From Enterobacteriaceae bacterium UBA2655 (lineage in GTDB: Bacteria; Pseudomonadota; Gammaproteobacteria; Enterobacterales; Enterobacteriaceae), in NCBI GenBank assembly GCA_002359495.1, contig DENB01000055.1, forward strand, positions 68,922 to 132,921: a DNA stretch of 64,000 nucleotides, in the 5' to 3' direction. Shown here piece after piece: positions 23,606 to 31,384 of the stretch. Positions within the stretch are counted from its first letter, which is position 1. Each line of letters opens with the position of its first letter. The position numbers were made by a program, and so were the translations under genes. The notes beneath the pieces are model-generated. The model saw only the letters and a program-made list of their open reading frames with translations. It did no database searches and was not told the DNA's origin.

Positions 23606-24207
23606 ATAATGTGATTTTCACCTACAACGAAGAATCAGCACTGACCGCCGGGCAAGGCGGTTTCATCAACGAGAGTGGAGCGTACATCATCACTCTCTCA
23701 GAGGCAGCTCTGAAGACTTTTGACACCGGAAGCAAGGCCGTAGAGTTTTCTGGCGAAACTGAGGATGGACGCAAGGTGCAGTACCTTAGCGTTTTCACCA
23801 CCAAAACTGACGGAACCGAAAGTAAGTTTGGTGTCGCAATCGTCCAGGCAATTATGGGGTGCGCAGGAATCAGGCAAGCCACTTATCAGATGAAGGACGC
23901 GAAAAATATTGTTTCTCCTGAGTTTGCCGGGAAAAAAGTAGGCCTTGTTCTCCAGAAAACACTTACCTCAAAACAAGACGGAAGCGACAGTTACAAGCTT
24001 GAAATTAAGCTGCCATTCATCGCCAGCACACGCCAGACCTTAAAGGAAAAGGCGGAAGGCAAGCAGGCTGAAACTGTAGAGCGCATGATAGCGACGCTGA
24101 AAGACAAGGATGACCGCAAGAAGAAGCCGTCAGGTAATAACGGAGCAGGACACGGCGATTACCCTGACTACCCGCAGCAAGACGATTCAGGCTTCACTCC
24201 CTTCTAA
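23602..24207 (+). CDS. single-strand DNA-binding-like protein (partner of Sak4-like ATPase)
   Basis: 201 aa. Beta-rich first 150 residues, then a low-complexity Lys/Gly/Asp linker and the acidic tip DDSGFTPF, which resembles the DDDIPF tail by which SSB proteins dock partner enzymes. Coupled translation with the Sak4-like gene (ATGA) matches known Sak4-SSB pairs. Family assignment (DUF669-like) is from memory; the tail is seen directly. Confidence 0.65.
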   Translation: MNNVIFTYNEESALTAGQGGFINESGAYIITLSEAALKTFDTGSKAVEFSGETEDGRKVQYLSVFTTKTDGTESKFGVAIVQAIMGCAGIRQATYQMKDAKNIVSPEFAGKKVGLVLQKTLTSKQDGSDSYKLEIKLPFIASTRQTLKEKAEGKQAETVERMIATLKDKDDRKKKPSGNNGAGHGDYPDYPQQDDSGFTPF

Positions 24208-24229
24208 CCCTCACCAGTAAGGCTCTCAC

Positions 24230-24562
24230 ATGAACAAACCTCAGGCCGGGGCGGATTCGTCACGCCCTTACAGAAGTGACAGGCACGGACTGCCTTACCT
24301 CGGCCCTGAGGCATTGAGAGCCGCAAAGCTCAGGATACGCATTCAGAGGATGATTCTTTCCGTCGATGAGCATGAGAAGTTAGCCAGGGCGGAAAGTGTT
24401 GAGGAAAAGGAGCGTCTGCTTAACGAGTTCACAGAGCGTCAGAAGCTACAGCAGACCGTTGCAATGACCGCTTACTACCCCGCCCGACCGGTGGTTAAGC
24501 AGGAGAAGCACATCAACCTCGCCTACCCGGAGTGGGCGGATAAGCATTACCACGGCGATTAA
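24230..24562 (+). CDS. hypothetical 110-aa phage protein
   Basis: Starts MNKPQAGADSSRPYRSDRHG. Central helical region with AKLRIRIQRMILSVDEHEKL; ends YPEWADKHYHGD. Follows the SSB-like gene by 22 bases in the recombination block. Not recognised. Confidence 0.5.
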   Translation: MNKPQAGADSSRPYRSDRHGLPYLGPEALRAAKLRIRIQRMILSVDEHEKLARAESVEEKERLLNEFTERQKLQQTVAMTAYYPARPVVKQEKHINLAYPEWADKHYHGD

Positions 24563-24596
24563 CTATTTCGCCGCTCAGCGGCACAGGAGATGACAG

Positions 24597-25151
24597 ATGA
24601 GTGAAGTCAAACGCGAAATGCATTACGGCAAGAATGTTGAGTGGTTTCTGGATGAGCTGGCATGCACCGACCCGGCGTCCATCGACTCAAGTGAATTCGA
24701 AGTATATGGAGAAGGCCCGAATGGCGGAGAAGGTTGTGCCTCCATTGAAGTTACCAATCTCGCAGAAGACGCTTTAAATCTCATTCAGTCACTGAGGCAG
24801 GACTACGACGCCCTACAGCAAAAGCTGGATGCGGCTCAGGCTCTGGCAGGTGTTGCTAGCGATATGAATGGCGTGGTCAAGGAAGGCTTCGCTGAAGTGG
24901 TCGCACAGCGTGACGAATGGCAGGCTATGGCAAAGGAGCTACTCACTCGCCGTAAGGATGTTGATAAGTACAGGATTCAGGGAGTTCAGATTGTCATGGG
25001 GAAAACTCAGCAGGCAAGAGAGAGGCTTTCAGATCTGTCGAATTTCGAAGACTACGAGCCATATCTCGACGGACTTGATGATGCGTGCCAGCAGGTGATC
25101 AAGGAAATTGAAGCCGGAACCCTTCCCGATAAATTCAGGAAGCCAGAATGA
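24597..25151 (+). CDS. Ead/Ea22-like early protein
   Basis: 184 aa. Residues 55-80 (LAEDALNLIQSLRQDYDALQ) start a coiled coil, followed by QRDEWQAMAKEL. This is the general design of the Ead/Ea22 proteins of the lambdoid left arm, which can slow host growth. RBS CAGGAGATGAC. Assignment is by resemblance only. Confidence 0.5.
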   Translation: MSEVKREMHYGKNVEWFLDELACTDPASIDSSEFEVYGEGPNGGEGCASIEVTNLAEDALNLIQSLRQDYDALQQKLDAAQALAGVASDMNGVVKEGFAEVVAQRDEWQAMAKELLTRRKDVDKYRIQGVQIVMGKTQQARERLSDLSNFEDYEPYLDGLDDACQQVIKEIEAGTLPDKFRKPE

Positions 25152-25182
25152 AAAACTACGAACCCATTGAGCGCAGCACATG

Positions 25183-25203
25183 ACCGCGTAATGCGGTTTT
25201 TTT
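25183..25203 (+). terminator. rho-independent terminator
   Basis: ACCGC-GTAAT-GCGGT followed by TTTTTTT, between the Ead-like gene and the next small gene. Third strong terminator in the left operon. Confidence 0.8.
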
Positions 25204-25226
25204 ACGCCTGAGTTTCGGAGATAACC

Positions 25227-25439
25227 ATGAATTTTGCAGACCCGATTGATGAAGCCGCAGAACGCGAGCAGCAGATGATAGAGGTGGCTTTGGCGAATCG
25301 ACCGAAGCCAACAATCGAGTTCACCGGCAAGTGCCACTTTTGCGAAGAGACAATAAGCAAGGGGAGTTATTGCGACACTTTTTGTCGTGATGACCATGAG
25401 AAGGAATTGTGGGCGCAAAGGCAACGGAGGGTGGCATGA
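25227..25439 (+). CDS. 70-aa zinc-finger protein
   Basis: The C-terminal half has CHFCEETISKGSYCDTFC followed by RDDHEKE, a CxxC...CxxxC zinc-finger resembling small finger proteins that end in a W-rich helix. Overlaps the next ATG as ATGA. Possibly a nucleic-acid-binding accessory protein. Confidence 0.55.
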   Translation: MNFADPIDEAAEREQQMIEVALANRPKPTIEFTGKCHFCEETISKGSYCDTFCRDDHEKELWAQRQRRVA

Positions 25440-25783
25440 GTTCCCCACTGATACGCAACCTTCAGAATGGATATCTGGATAAGGTTGAGCAAGACAGAGT
25501 TCAGGGCGTAATTGAACGTGCTCAAAGGCTTTGTCATGGCTACGTTAGTGCACAGAAGGCATTCAGGGGGCTGGAGATAGAATACCTGAATAATGGCGTC
25601 GCGCGGCTTTACTGCGACAAATGGCTGCTGACAGGGATGACGAGCCTGAAAGCTTTCAAACAGACCGGATGGAGTTATTACAAGCACTACTCAGGCAAGC
25701 TAGGTCTGTACATCACCAGCGTTGTTGGTGACAGATGTTACATGGAGTTTTACCTCAAGCATCCCCGCACCAACCTGAAGTAA
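25436..25783 (+). CDS. hypothetical 115-aa antitermination/early-arm protein
   Basis: Starts MSSPLIRNLQNGYLDKVEQD (coupled ATGA to the zinc-finger gene). It has the segment GVIERAQRLCHGYVSAQKAF and a Lys/Tyr-rich end. No motif recognised. Located before the methyltransferase-like gene. Confidence 0.5.
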   Translation: MSSPLIRNLQNGYLDKVEQDRVQGVIERAQRLCHGYVSAQKAFRGLEIEYLNNGVARLYCDKWLLTGMTSLKAFKQTGWSYYKHYSGKLGLYITSVVGDRCYMEFYLKHPRTNLK

Positions 25784-25829
25784 CCCCTACTCACCCTATT
25801 CACTATCGCGCTCTGCGTGAGGAGTTGTT

Positions 25830-26309
25830 ATGTCTGAAGTAAGCATATTGGATATGTGTTGCGGTTCGCGCATGTTCTGGATGGATAAGCAAGATGACCG
25901 CGCGGTGTTTACTGACCGACGAGCTGAGCAGCATGTTTTATGTGACGGTCGGACATTGCAGATTAGCCCCGATATCATCGCCGATTTTCGCTCGCTGCCT
26001 TTTTCTGATAACACGTTTGCTCAGGTTGTGTTTGATCCGCCTCATCTGGAGCGCGCGGGTGAAAATAGCTGGATGCGAAAGAAGTACGGCGCGCTGGATA
26101 AATCGACGTGGCCAGAAGATATCCGCGCAGGCTTCGCTGAGGCATTCAGGGTATTGCGGCCACTCGGCACTCTGGTTTTCAAATGGAACGAAACTCAGAT
26201 TCCCGTTAGCAAGGTGATTACCCTCACCGACCATAAGCCCACAATCTGGCAGCGCACTGGCAAGAGCGACAAAACACACTGGATCCTCTTTCTTAAGCCC
26301 GCCCCATGA
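25830..26309 (+). CDS. SAM-dependent methyltransferase-like protein
   Basis: 159 aa. ILDMCCGSRMFW (residues 6-17) is a SAM-binding motif I variant, and VVFDPPHLE (about residues 66-74) is motif IV, with DPPH in place of the DPPY/DPPF of adenine methylases. Such proteins are frequent in early arms of enterobacterial prophages. The target is unknown; DNA N6-adenine or small-molecule methylation are both possible. Confidence 0.7.
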   Translation: MSEVSILDMCCGSRMFWMDKQDDRAVFTDRRAEQHVLCDGRTLQISPDIIADFRSLPFSDNTFAQVVFDPPHLERAGENSWMRKKYGALDKSTWPEDIRAGFAEAFRVLRPLGTLVFKWNETQIPVSKVITLTDHKPTIWQRTGKSDKTHWILFLKPAP

Positions 26310-26407
26310 CCACCACTTACGAAGAAGCCGACATGGGCTGGGTTCTCACGAATCTGGCCCTTTTTATTTGTGTGCTTGCGGTCTGGCTATGGCCGCCAAA
26401 GGAGTAG
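26306..26407 (+). CDS. 33-aa membrane peptide
   Basis: Starts MTTTYEEADMGWVLTNLALF; one hydrophobic segment to residue 29, ending WLWPPKE. The ATG overlaps the methyltransferase-like stop (ATGA) and it ends 2 bases before the excisionase ATG, so it fills the gap in the operon exactly. Unknown function. Confidence 0.5.
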   Translation: MTTTYEEADMGWVLTNLALFICVLAVWLWPPKE

Positions 26408-26409
26408 AT

Positions 26410-26757
26410 ATGGAAGAAGAAATATTCACTCGTGACGAGGCTGCTGCATATCTGAAGGTAGATAAAGGAACAGTAACGCAGTGGATTAAGTCGGGCAGAC
26501 TCCCGGCCTCCCGCGTAAATCCCTCCAGGCCAAAAAGCCCCTACCTCATTTGCAAATCAGATTGTATTGCAGCTATCAAAAACCAGATCCACAATCGCGA
26601 GGTGAATGCGGTTGGTGTGCAGGAGAACAAAGCATGTCAATCAAACTACGTGCCGGCACATGGCACTGCGACTTCGTTGCGCCAAACGGCGTCCGAATTA
26701 GACGATCTCTTGAGACAGCGGACAAGAGGCAAGCACAGGAGCTTCACGATAGTCTGA
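26410..26757 (+). CDS. xis: excisionase-like helix-turn-helix protein
   Basis: 115 aa from ATG 26410. Residues 5-35 (FTRDEAAAYLKVDKGTVTQW) form a MerR/excisionase-type winged helix (HTH_17). Its position directly before the integrase gene supports a role as excisionase (recombination directionality factor). The last 41 codons overlap the start of int in another frame and are probably not conserved. Confidence 0.68.
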   Translation: MEEEIFTRDEAAAYLKVDKGTVTQWIKSGRLPASRVNPSRPKSPYLICKSDCIAAIKNQIHNREVNAVGVQENKACQSNYVPAHGTATSLRQTASELDDLLRQRTRGKHRSFTIV

Positions 26758-27794
26758 AAGCAGAGGCGTGGCGCGTTAACAAAATGAACGAGGCGCCGCG
26801 AAAAACCTTTGATGAAGCCTGCGTGAGATGGTTAAGGGAGAAGGCGGACAAGAAAAGCCTGGACGATGACAAAAGCCGGATTGGATTCTGGCTGATGCAT
26901 TTCAGAGGGGTTTACATCGGCGACATAAACGAAGTGATGATTGCTGATGCAATAGACACAATGGTGGATCGCAGGCATCAGCTCAACTGGGAAATGAAAA
27001 GGGACAGCTGCATGAGGCAGGGAAAGCCCGTTCCGGAATACACACCGAAACCTGTTGCCCGCGCCACCATTAACACGCACCTGGCATTATTACGGGCGTT
27101 GTTAAATCTGGCAGTGACATGGAAGTGGCTTGATCGGGTTCCGAAGATATCAACACCGAGACCAAAGAATAAGCGAGTCAGATGGCTCACCGACGAGGAA
27201 TCAAAGCGGCTGTTCGAAGAGATTGCTCCTCACCTCTTTCCTTTAGTTATTTTCGCGCTGACGACGGGTTTGCGGAGGTCGAACGTGACAAATCTGGAAT
27301 GGTCGCAGGTTGATTTAGATCGCGGGATGGCGTGGATGCACCCAGAGGAAACCAAAGCGTCGAATGCCATTGGCGTTCCCCTGAATGACACGGCACTGTC
27401 AATTTTACGGGCGCAGCAGGGTAAACACAAACGCTGGGTGTTTGTTCATGAGAAAGCCGCTTACCGGAGTGACGGGACCAAAACCCCAGCGGTCAGGAAG
27501 ATGAGAGCAGACAGCAATACTGGATGGCGGGCCGCCCTGCGACGCGCAGGAATCGAGAACTTCCGATTTCACGACCTGAGACACACGTGGGCAAGCTGGC
27601 TCGTTCAGAACGGGGTTTCACTTCTTGCACTTAAGGAGATGGGTGGATGGGAAACGCTGGAGATGGTGCAGAGATATGCACACCTTTCTGCCGGACACCT
27701 CACCGAGCATGCGCGCAAGCTCGACTCTATTTTGGGTGTTCATGGCACAAAAATGGCACAAGGAGAGAATGTAGTTTACTTAAAAGCTAAGTAA
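26634..27794 (+). CDS. int: tyrosine-recombinase integrase
   Basis: 386 aa from ATG 26634. The catalytic set is present: R214 (TGLR), K241, H313-x-x-R316 (HDLRH), W339 (GGW) and Tyr348 (RYAH). N-terminal arm-binding and core-binding domains precede. The gene ends 14 bases from the 3' end of thrW, the classic integrase-next-to-attachment-site layout. P22-type phages use the same tRNA gene. Confidence 0.95.
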   Translation: MSIKLRAGTWHCDFVAPNGVRIRRSLETADKRQAQELHDSLKAEAWRVNKMNEAPRKTFDEACVRWLREKADKKSLDDDKSRIGFWLMHFRGVYIGDINEVMIADAIDTMVDRRHQLNWEMKRDSCMRQGKPVPEYTPKPVARATINTHLALLRALLNLAVTWKWLDRVPKISTPRPKNKRVRWLTDEESKRLFEEIAPHLFPLVIFALTTGLRRSNVTNLEWSQVDLDRGMAWMHPEETKASNAIGVPLNDTALSILRAQQGKHKRWVFVHEKAAYRSDGTKTPAVRKMRADSNTGWRAALRRAGIENFRFHDLRHTWASWLVQNGVSLLALKEMGGWETLEMVQRYAHLSAGHLTEHARKLDSILGVHGTKMAQGENVVYLKAK

Positions 27795-27808
27795 CTGCTT
27801 GATTTTAC

Positions 27809-27884
27809 TGGTGCCGGAAACAGGAGTCGAACCTGCGACCTTCGCATTACGAATGCGCTGCTCTACCAACTGAGCTACACCGGC
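27809..27884 (-). tRNA. thrW: tRNA-Thr (CGU), thrW; prophage attachment site
   Basis: 76 nt with encoded CCA; anticodon loop TTCGTAA (anticodon CGT), T loop TTCGACT. It is followed in the E. coli gene order by proA. The integrase gene abuts its 3' end, so the 3' part of the tRNA is likely the attachment core (supplied by the phage). The matching core repeat should lie beyond the left edge of the window. Confidence 0.95.
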
Positions 27885-27909
27885 ATATCGGCGGGAACTA
27901 CGGGGCAAT

Positions 27910-27938
27910 AAATTAGAAAAAAGCGCGGGATGAGTCAA
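27910..27938 (-). promoter_or_regulatory. thrW promoter
   Basis: Minus-strand -35 TTGACT (27933-27938), 17-base spacer, -10 TAATTT (27910-27915), then a GC-rich discriminator (GCCCCG) typical of stringently controlled stable-RNA promoters. It lies on the chromosome side, so prophage integration does not remove it. Confidence 0.8.
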
Positions 27939-28008
27939 GAGAAGGCGAACGCGACTGCTGCTTTTACCAGCAGCGGAGAGAAGAAAAGCGCTTCCCTGCC
28001 CTGCAAAT

Positions 28009-28035
28009 AAAAAAAGGCGAGGCCGCAGCCTCGCC
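28009..28035 (-). terminator. terminator of the spike/lysis operon
   Basis: Perfect 8-bp stem GGCGAGGC-CGCA-GCCTCGCC (28016-28035), followed on the minus strand by TTTTTTTATTT. It closes the N-lysis-spike operon before thrW. Confidence 0.85.
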
Positions 28036-28087
28036 AAAAAGTGCTTATCAAAAATTCCCCATCAACAAAACGCCCCTTGACTGAACA

Positions 28088-29836
28088 TCAATCGTAATAC
28101 GGGATCTTATGATCCACGCCGTTGATGTTGACCAGCACAAAGCCGGTCGGCGTCGTTTTATTGGTCGGCGTTCCAGCCGCGGTTGCTATCGTCAGGACTC
28201 CTTTCTCATTCGCGCCAATCCCCGCCGTCCCGTTATGCAGACCGAAACGCGCCTGCGGCTTCAGCGAGCCGAGGGTCGTGGTATCGGTGACTACAGAAAG
28301 GTCAGCCTGGAACAGCGAGCAGGAACCGGTATCGAAACGCGTCGGACCGGTGGTTTTCAGATTGAACATGGTGTCGCCGCTGTTGGCCTTCAGCTTCACC
28401 CAAACCACAACGTAGGTGGTGCCCACCCGGTTGTAGCGCATATCCAGCACCGCTGGTGTTCCCTCATGGTGCGCGTCGACCCACACCGTATCGAGACGCT
28501 GCATGTTAACGAAGGTTTTACCGGTAGAGGCCGAGGTCACCGGACTGCCCGCGGTGCCGGAAGGTGCGGTGGAATCCGCTTTACCGATCATCTCCATCAC
28601 CCACTGCTGATTCGCGTTAGGGAAGAAGAACTGCCCGACGCGATACCAGTTATCTGTGGCGGTGTTGTTGGTGATCTTAAAGCCGCTGTAGTAGCCCGCC
28701 GCCAGCGAACCGGTGATCACCGTGCCGAAACTCTCTTCGCGGCGATAACCATATTCAAAGGTAGAAAGCCATTTTCCCGCTACCAGGTTGTTGGACACTT
28801 TCGCGCCGGACTGCAGGTTAATCTGACGCATAATCACGCGGGCGTTATCGAGGTTAAAGGCCGAGCCGCAATCCTCGATGTTTAGAGTATCGATGGTCCA
28901 GCCGCCGTCGGACAGGTTGCCCGGATTGCGCGTGTGTTCGATCCAGACGTTACGCATAATCCCCTGGGTTACGCGCGGCATATAGAGCGTGGCGTCGCCG
29001 TAACCGGTCTGAAAGTTACAGTTGGAGATTTCGATCGCCGTGGAGTGATCCCAGTTGCCGTTCGGCGAGCTGGAGTAGCCGACGTCGAATACGCGCGAAT
29101 AGGTGTTCAGGCTGTAGATCTGGTCGAACCTGCTGTCCAGAGTGTCGAGCAGCTTAAACACCGTGCCGCCGGTGCCCTGCGCACGGAAACAGCTGATATT
29201 CACCGTCTCGCCTTCGATACAGGTGTTCTCAAAGAATGGCTGCGTATTGCTGACCATCGCGGCGGTGATGGTGCCGGTATTGGTCGCGGTATCCGCCGTT
29301 GCCTGGCCATTCCACGTAATGCCTTTGATTGCCGTACGGCGCGCCTTGACCTTAAATACCGGATTAGCGCTTTTGTCCGAAACGATGGTGGTGCGCGGCA
29401 GCGAGCCCAGCTCCTGATCGTCGCCCATCAGGCCGAAAAAGGCGATTTCCGCAGCGCTGAGATCGATCGGCTTAATCAGAAATTTCCCACCAGGGAAACG
29501 CACCGGCAGATCCTTGATATTGGCATTATAGGTTTGCGTCCAGCTGAGCATACGGTTAAAGGCGTCGGTATCGTCGGTGGTGCCGTCGCCTTTGGCGCCG
29601 AAGTGCAGAATGTTCACCTCGGTCGGATCGTTAATGGTGCGCTTCCAGTAGAAGCCGTTGCCGATAGCGACCGTACCGCCGTCGTCCGCCAGCACCGTGG
29701 TGCTGAGGAAGCCGACAAAGTCGCCGCCCCCGCGGAAGCTGGAGTCTTTGTCATAATAACGCTTCAGAACGGCGACTTCGCCTGATTTGCTCGGTGTAGT
29801 GGTGCGCAGTTCAGCAAAAGAGTTAACTTCGATCAT
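28088..29836 (-). CDS. pectate-lyase-fold tail spike / exopolysaccharide depolymerase-like protein
   Basis: 582 aa, no signal peptide. After a 70-residue head (MIEVNSFAELRTTTPSKSGE) comes ILHFGAKGDGTTDDTDAFNR (residues 75-94), the motif that opens the right-handed beta-helix of many tail spikes and polysaccharide depolymerases. The rest is beta-rich and ends GVDHKIPYYD. It has a strong RBS (AGGAGGAATGT). Nearby there is no virion to carry it; lysis would release it. Catalytic residues cannot be assigned by eye; AmsF-like exopolysaccharide enzymes are an alternative relative. Confidence 0.7.
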   Translation of the reverse strand: MIEVNSFAELRTTTPSKSGEVAVLKRYYDKDSSFRGGGDFVGFLSTTVLADDGGTVAIGNGFYWKRTINDPTEVNILHFGAKGDGTTDDTDAFNRMLSWTQTYNANIKDLPVRFPGGKFLIKPIDLSAAEIAFFGLMGDDQELGSLPRTTIVSDKSANPVFKVKARRTAIKGITWNGQATADTATNTGTITAAMVSNTQPFFENTCIEGETVNISCFRAQGTGGTVFKLLDTLDSRFDQIYSLNTYSRVFDVGYSSSPNGNWDHSTAIEISNCNFQTGYGDATLYMPRVTQGIMRNVWIEHTRNPGNLSDGGWTIDTLNIEDCGSAFNLDNARVIMRQINLQSGAKVSNNLVAGKWLSTFEYGYRREESFGTVITGSLAAGYYSGFKITNNTATDNWYRVGQFFFPNANQQWVMEMIGKADSTAPSGTAGSPVTSASTGKTFVNMQRLDTVWVDAHHEGTPAVLDMRYNRVGTTYVVVWVKLKANSGDTMFNLKTTGPTRFDTGSCSLFQADLSVVTDTTTLGSLKPQARFGLHNGTAGIGANEKGVLTIATAAGTPTNKTTPTGFVLVNINGVDHKIPYYD

Positions 29837-29896
29837 ACATTCCTCCTCAGGAATAGCAGGTCGCTCTGCGAAACAGAGCTAAGGGTTGGATGAACT

Positions 29897-30145
29897 TCAG
29901 GATTTGGCCGGTTGGCCGCAAAGCAGATCCCACATCTGGTTGTGGGTGTTGATGGCGCGTACGGTGCGGATGTCCATCACCTTCGCATCATCGGCATGGG
30001 TATAAATCGGGGAAAAAAGCACGCAGGCTGAATCGGTAACGGCCACCGGTTCAGGGCTGGTTGTATCGGGAGCGCTGCAGCTTGTCACGAGCGGCAGCAT
30101 CATCAAGGTTGCTATTGTCCGTCTCAACACGTTTCGCCTCCTCAC
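29897..30145 (-). CDS. outer-membrane spanin, Rz1-like lipoprotein (cassette)
   Basis: 82 aa. Signal MRRRNVLRRTIATLMMLPLV followed by lipobox LVTSC. The mature part shares the pattern DxACxxxxPIYxxxxD with its homologue at 9915-10145. It overlaps the Rz-like gene by 95 bases in another frame. Apparently intact. Confidence 0.75.
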   Translation of the reverse strand: MRRRNVLRRTIATLMMLPLVTSCSAPDTTSPEPVAVTDSACVLFSPIYTHADDAKVMDIRTVRAINTHNQMWDLLCGQPAKS

Positions 30146-30347
30146 GGTGTTGCTGTTGTTGTTTCGCCACGGCGGCGACCTGCGCCGCCTCCTTTTTCGC
30201 GCTGGCGCTGTCGGCCTTCGCCTGTTGTTGCACCTTGCCGATTTTCTTGCCGCCGAAATAGCTGGCGCCGAGCGCCGCGATGACCGCGCCGAGCGCGGCC
30301 AGCCATTGCCAGCCGCCGGTCAGCAGGCTGCTGAAAAGCGTCATCAT
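30051..30347 (-). CDS. inner-membrane spanin, Rz-like (cassette)
   Basis: 98 aa. A membrane segment at residues 12-32 (GGWQWLAALGAVIAALGASY) and then a long Gln/Ala/Lys/Glu coiled coil. Starts within the last bases of the holin gene and embeds the Rz1-like start. Architecture of an i-spanin. Confidence 0.75.
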   Translation of the reverse strand: MMTLFSSLLTGGWQWLAALGAVIAALGASYFGGKKIGKVQQQAKADSASAKKEAAQVAAVAKQQQQHREEAKRVETDNSNLDDAAARDKLQRSRYNQP

Positions 30348-30688
30348 TGGCTGCCTCCTGTGTTTTTCTTCTCCTGCAGCAAGTTTTTCTGGCGGACAAA
30401 CTGCGCGATAACGCCCATCGCCACCATAAAGGCGCCGACCATGCCGAGGTAGTTATGGGGAATGTAAGCTTTCACGTCCTCCGGCAGGCTGCTCCAGGCG
30501 TTCAGCGCATCGCCGGGAAACGACTGCACCCAGGCGCTAAGCATCGATCCCAGCGACGCCAGCCACACCGACCAGGTTTTGAACAGCAAACGGGCGTGAG
30601 AAACAAACTGCAGGGTGGTAAAGCGCTGCAACAGCAGCAAAATGATGATGACCACCAGCACCAGCACAATAAATTGCGTCCAGTTCAT
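30344..30688 (-). CDS. holin (cassette)
   Basis: 114 aa. Three hydrophobic segments (about residues 3-20, 37-57, 80-98), with LLFKTWSVWLASLGSMLSAW in the middle and a charged tail QKNLLQEKKNTG. Same family as the prophage holin at 10325-10675. Overlaps the endolysin stop. Confidence 0.75.
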   Translation of the reverse strand: MNWTQFIVLVLVVIIILLLLQRFTTLQFVSHARLLFKTWSVWLASLGSMLSAWVQSFPGDALNAWSSLPEDVKAYIPHNYLGMVGAFMVAMGVIAQFVRQKNLLQEKKNTGGSQ

Positions 30689-31152
30689 AACAGCCCCCGG
30701 TAAACGTCATAGGTGCCGGTGCGCATCACCTCCGCGTGACGACGGGCGCGGCCGGGGGTCTGTTTCGCCCACAGGCTGTTAAGCATGCCGTCCGCCGCCG
30801 CGTTGAAATCGCCCTGGGCGATCATGCTCAGCGTATTTTTGAACTGCGCCAGGCCGTCGACGCCAAGCTGGTAAGCCATGCTGTAGAGCACGTCGCTGCG
30901 CGCCCCGTTGCACTTCGCCAGCGCCTGGCTGATGGCGGGCCGGGACTGCATCTCGCGCGCCTTCCCCTCTAAAATGCACTGCTTCCAGGTATCTCCGACC
31001 ACACGCGGCACGCGGAAGGCGTAATTACTCAACGACGCGCCTTTCGGGCCGATGCGAATTCCTCCGGCTACCGTGGGAAAACCTTGCGTATCCAGATAGG
31101 GGGATTCCACATAGCCTTCTTCAAAATTCAAAATGGCAATAATCTGGCTCAT
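30685..31152 (-). CDS. endolysin, T4-lysozyme type (cassette)
   Basis: 155 aa from ATG 31152. The catalytic triad Glu12 (FEEGY), Asp21 (YLDTQG) and Thr27 (FPTVAGG) is kept, and residues from SMAYQLG to MRTGTYD closely follow the prophage enzyme at 10672-11139. Same length, so no truncation. It is the first gene after N in the operon. Confidence 0.88.
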   Translation of the reverse strand: MSQIIAILNFEEGYVESPYLDTQGFPTVAGGIRIGPKGASLSNYAFRVPRVVGDTWKQCILEGKAREMQSRPAISQALAKCNGARSDVLYSMAYQLGVDGLAQFKNTLSMIAQGDFNAAADGMLNSLWAKQTPGRARRHAEVMRTGTYDVYRGLL

Positions 31153-31239
31153 ATCGATTCCTCTTTTCAGGGCGCAGTTCAATCAGCCACACTGCGCGAC
31201 GTGGCGAAAATCTGAATACATAAACCTCACTGATCAGTT

Positions 31240-31369
31240 CCGGCGATAACTGAGCGCGCCGGATTCCCTGACGATGCAGTCAGACTGAACAGTAAGCCGT
31301 TACGACGCGTTCCAGCGGAGAGTGGAATCGGTCAATGAAAAGGCGAAGCAGGCACGCCGGACGGGCGTG
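31240..31369 (-). terminator. two hairpins between N and endolysin (weak/N-dependent terminators)
   Basis: CACGCC/GGCGTG (31353-31369) lies just after N, and CCGGCG/CGCCGG (31240-31262) precedes the endolysin. Neither has an immediate long T-run on the minus strand. They could be weak or Rho-assisted stops that N overrides, as tL1 is in lambda. Confidence 0.35.
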
Positions 31370-31384
31370 TGTTAAGGCCAGCTT

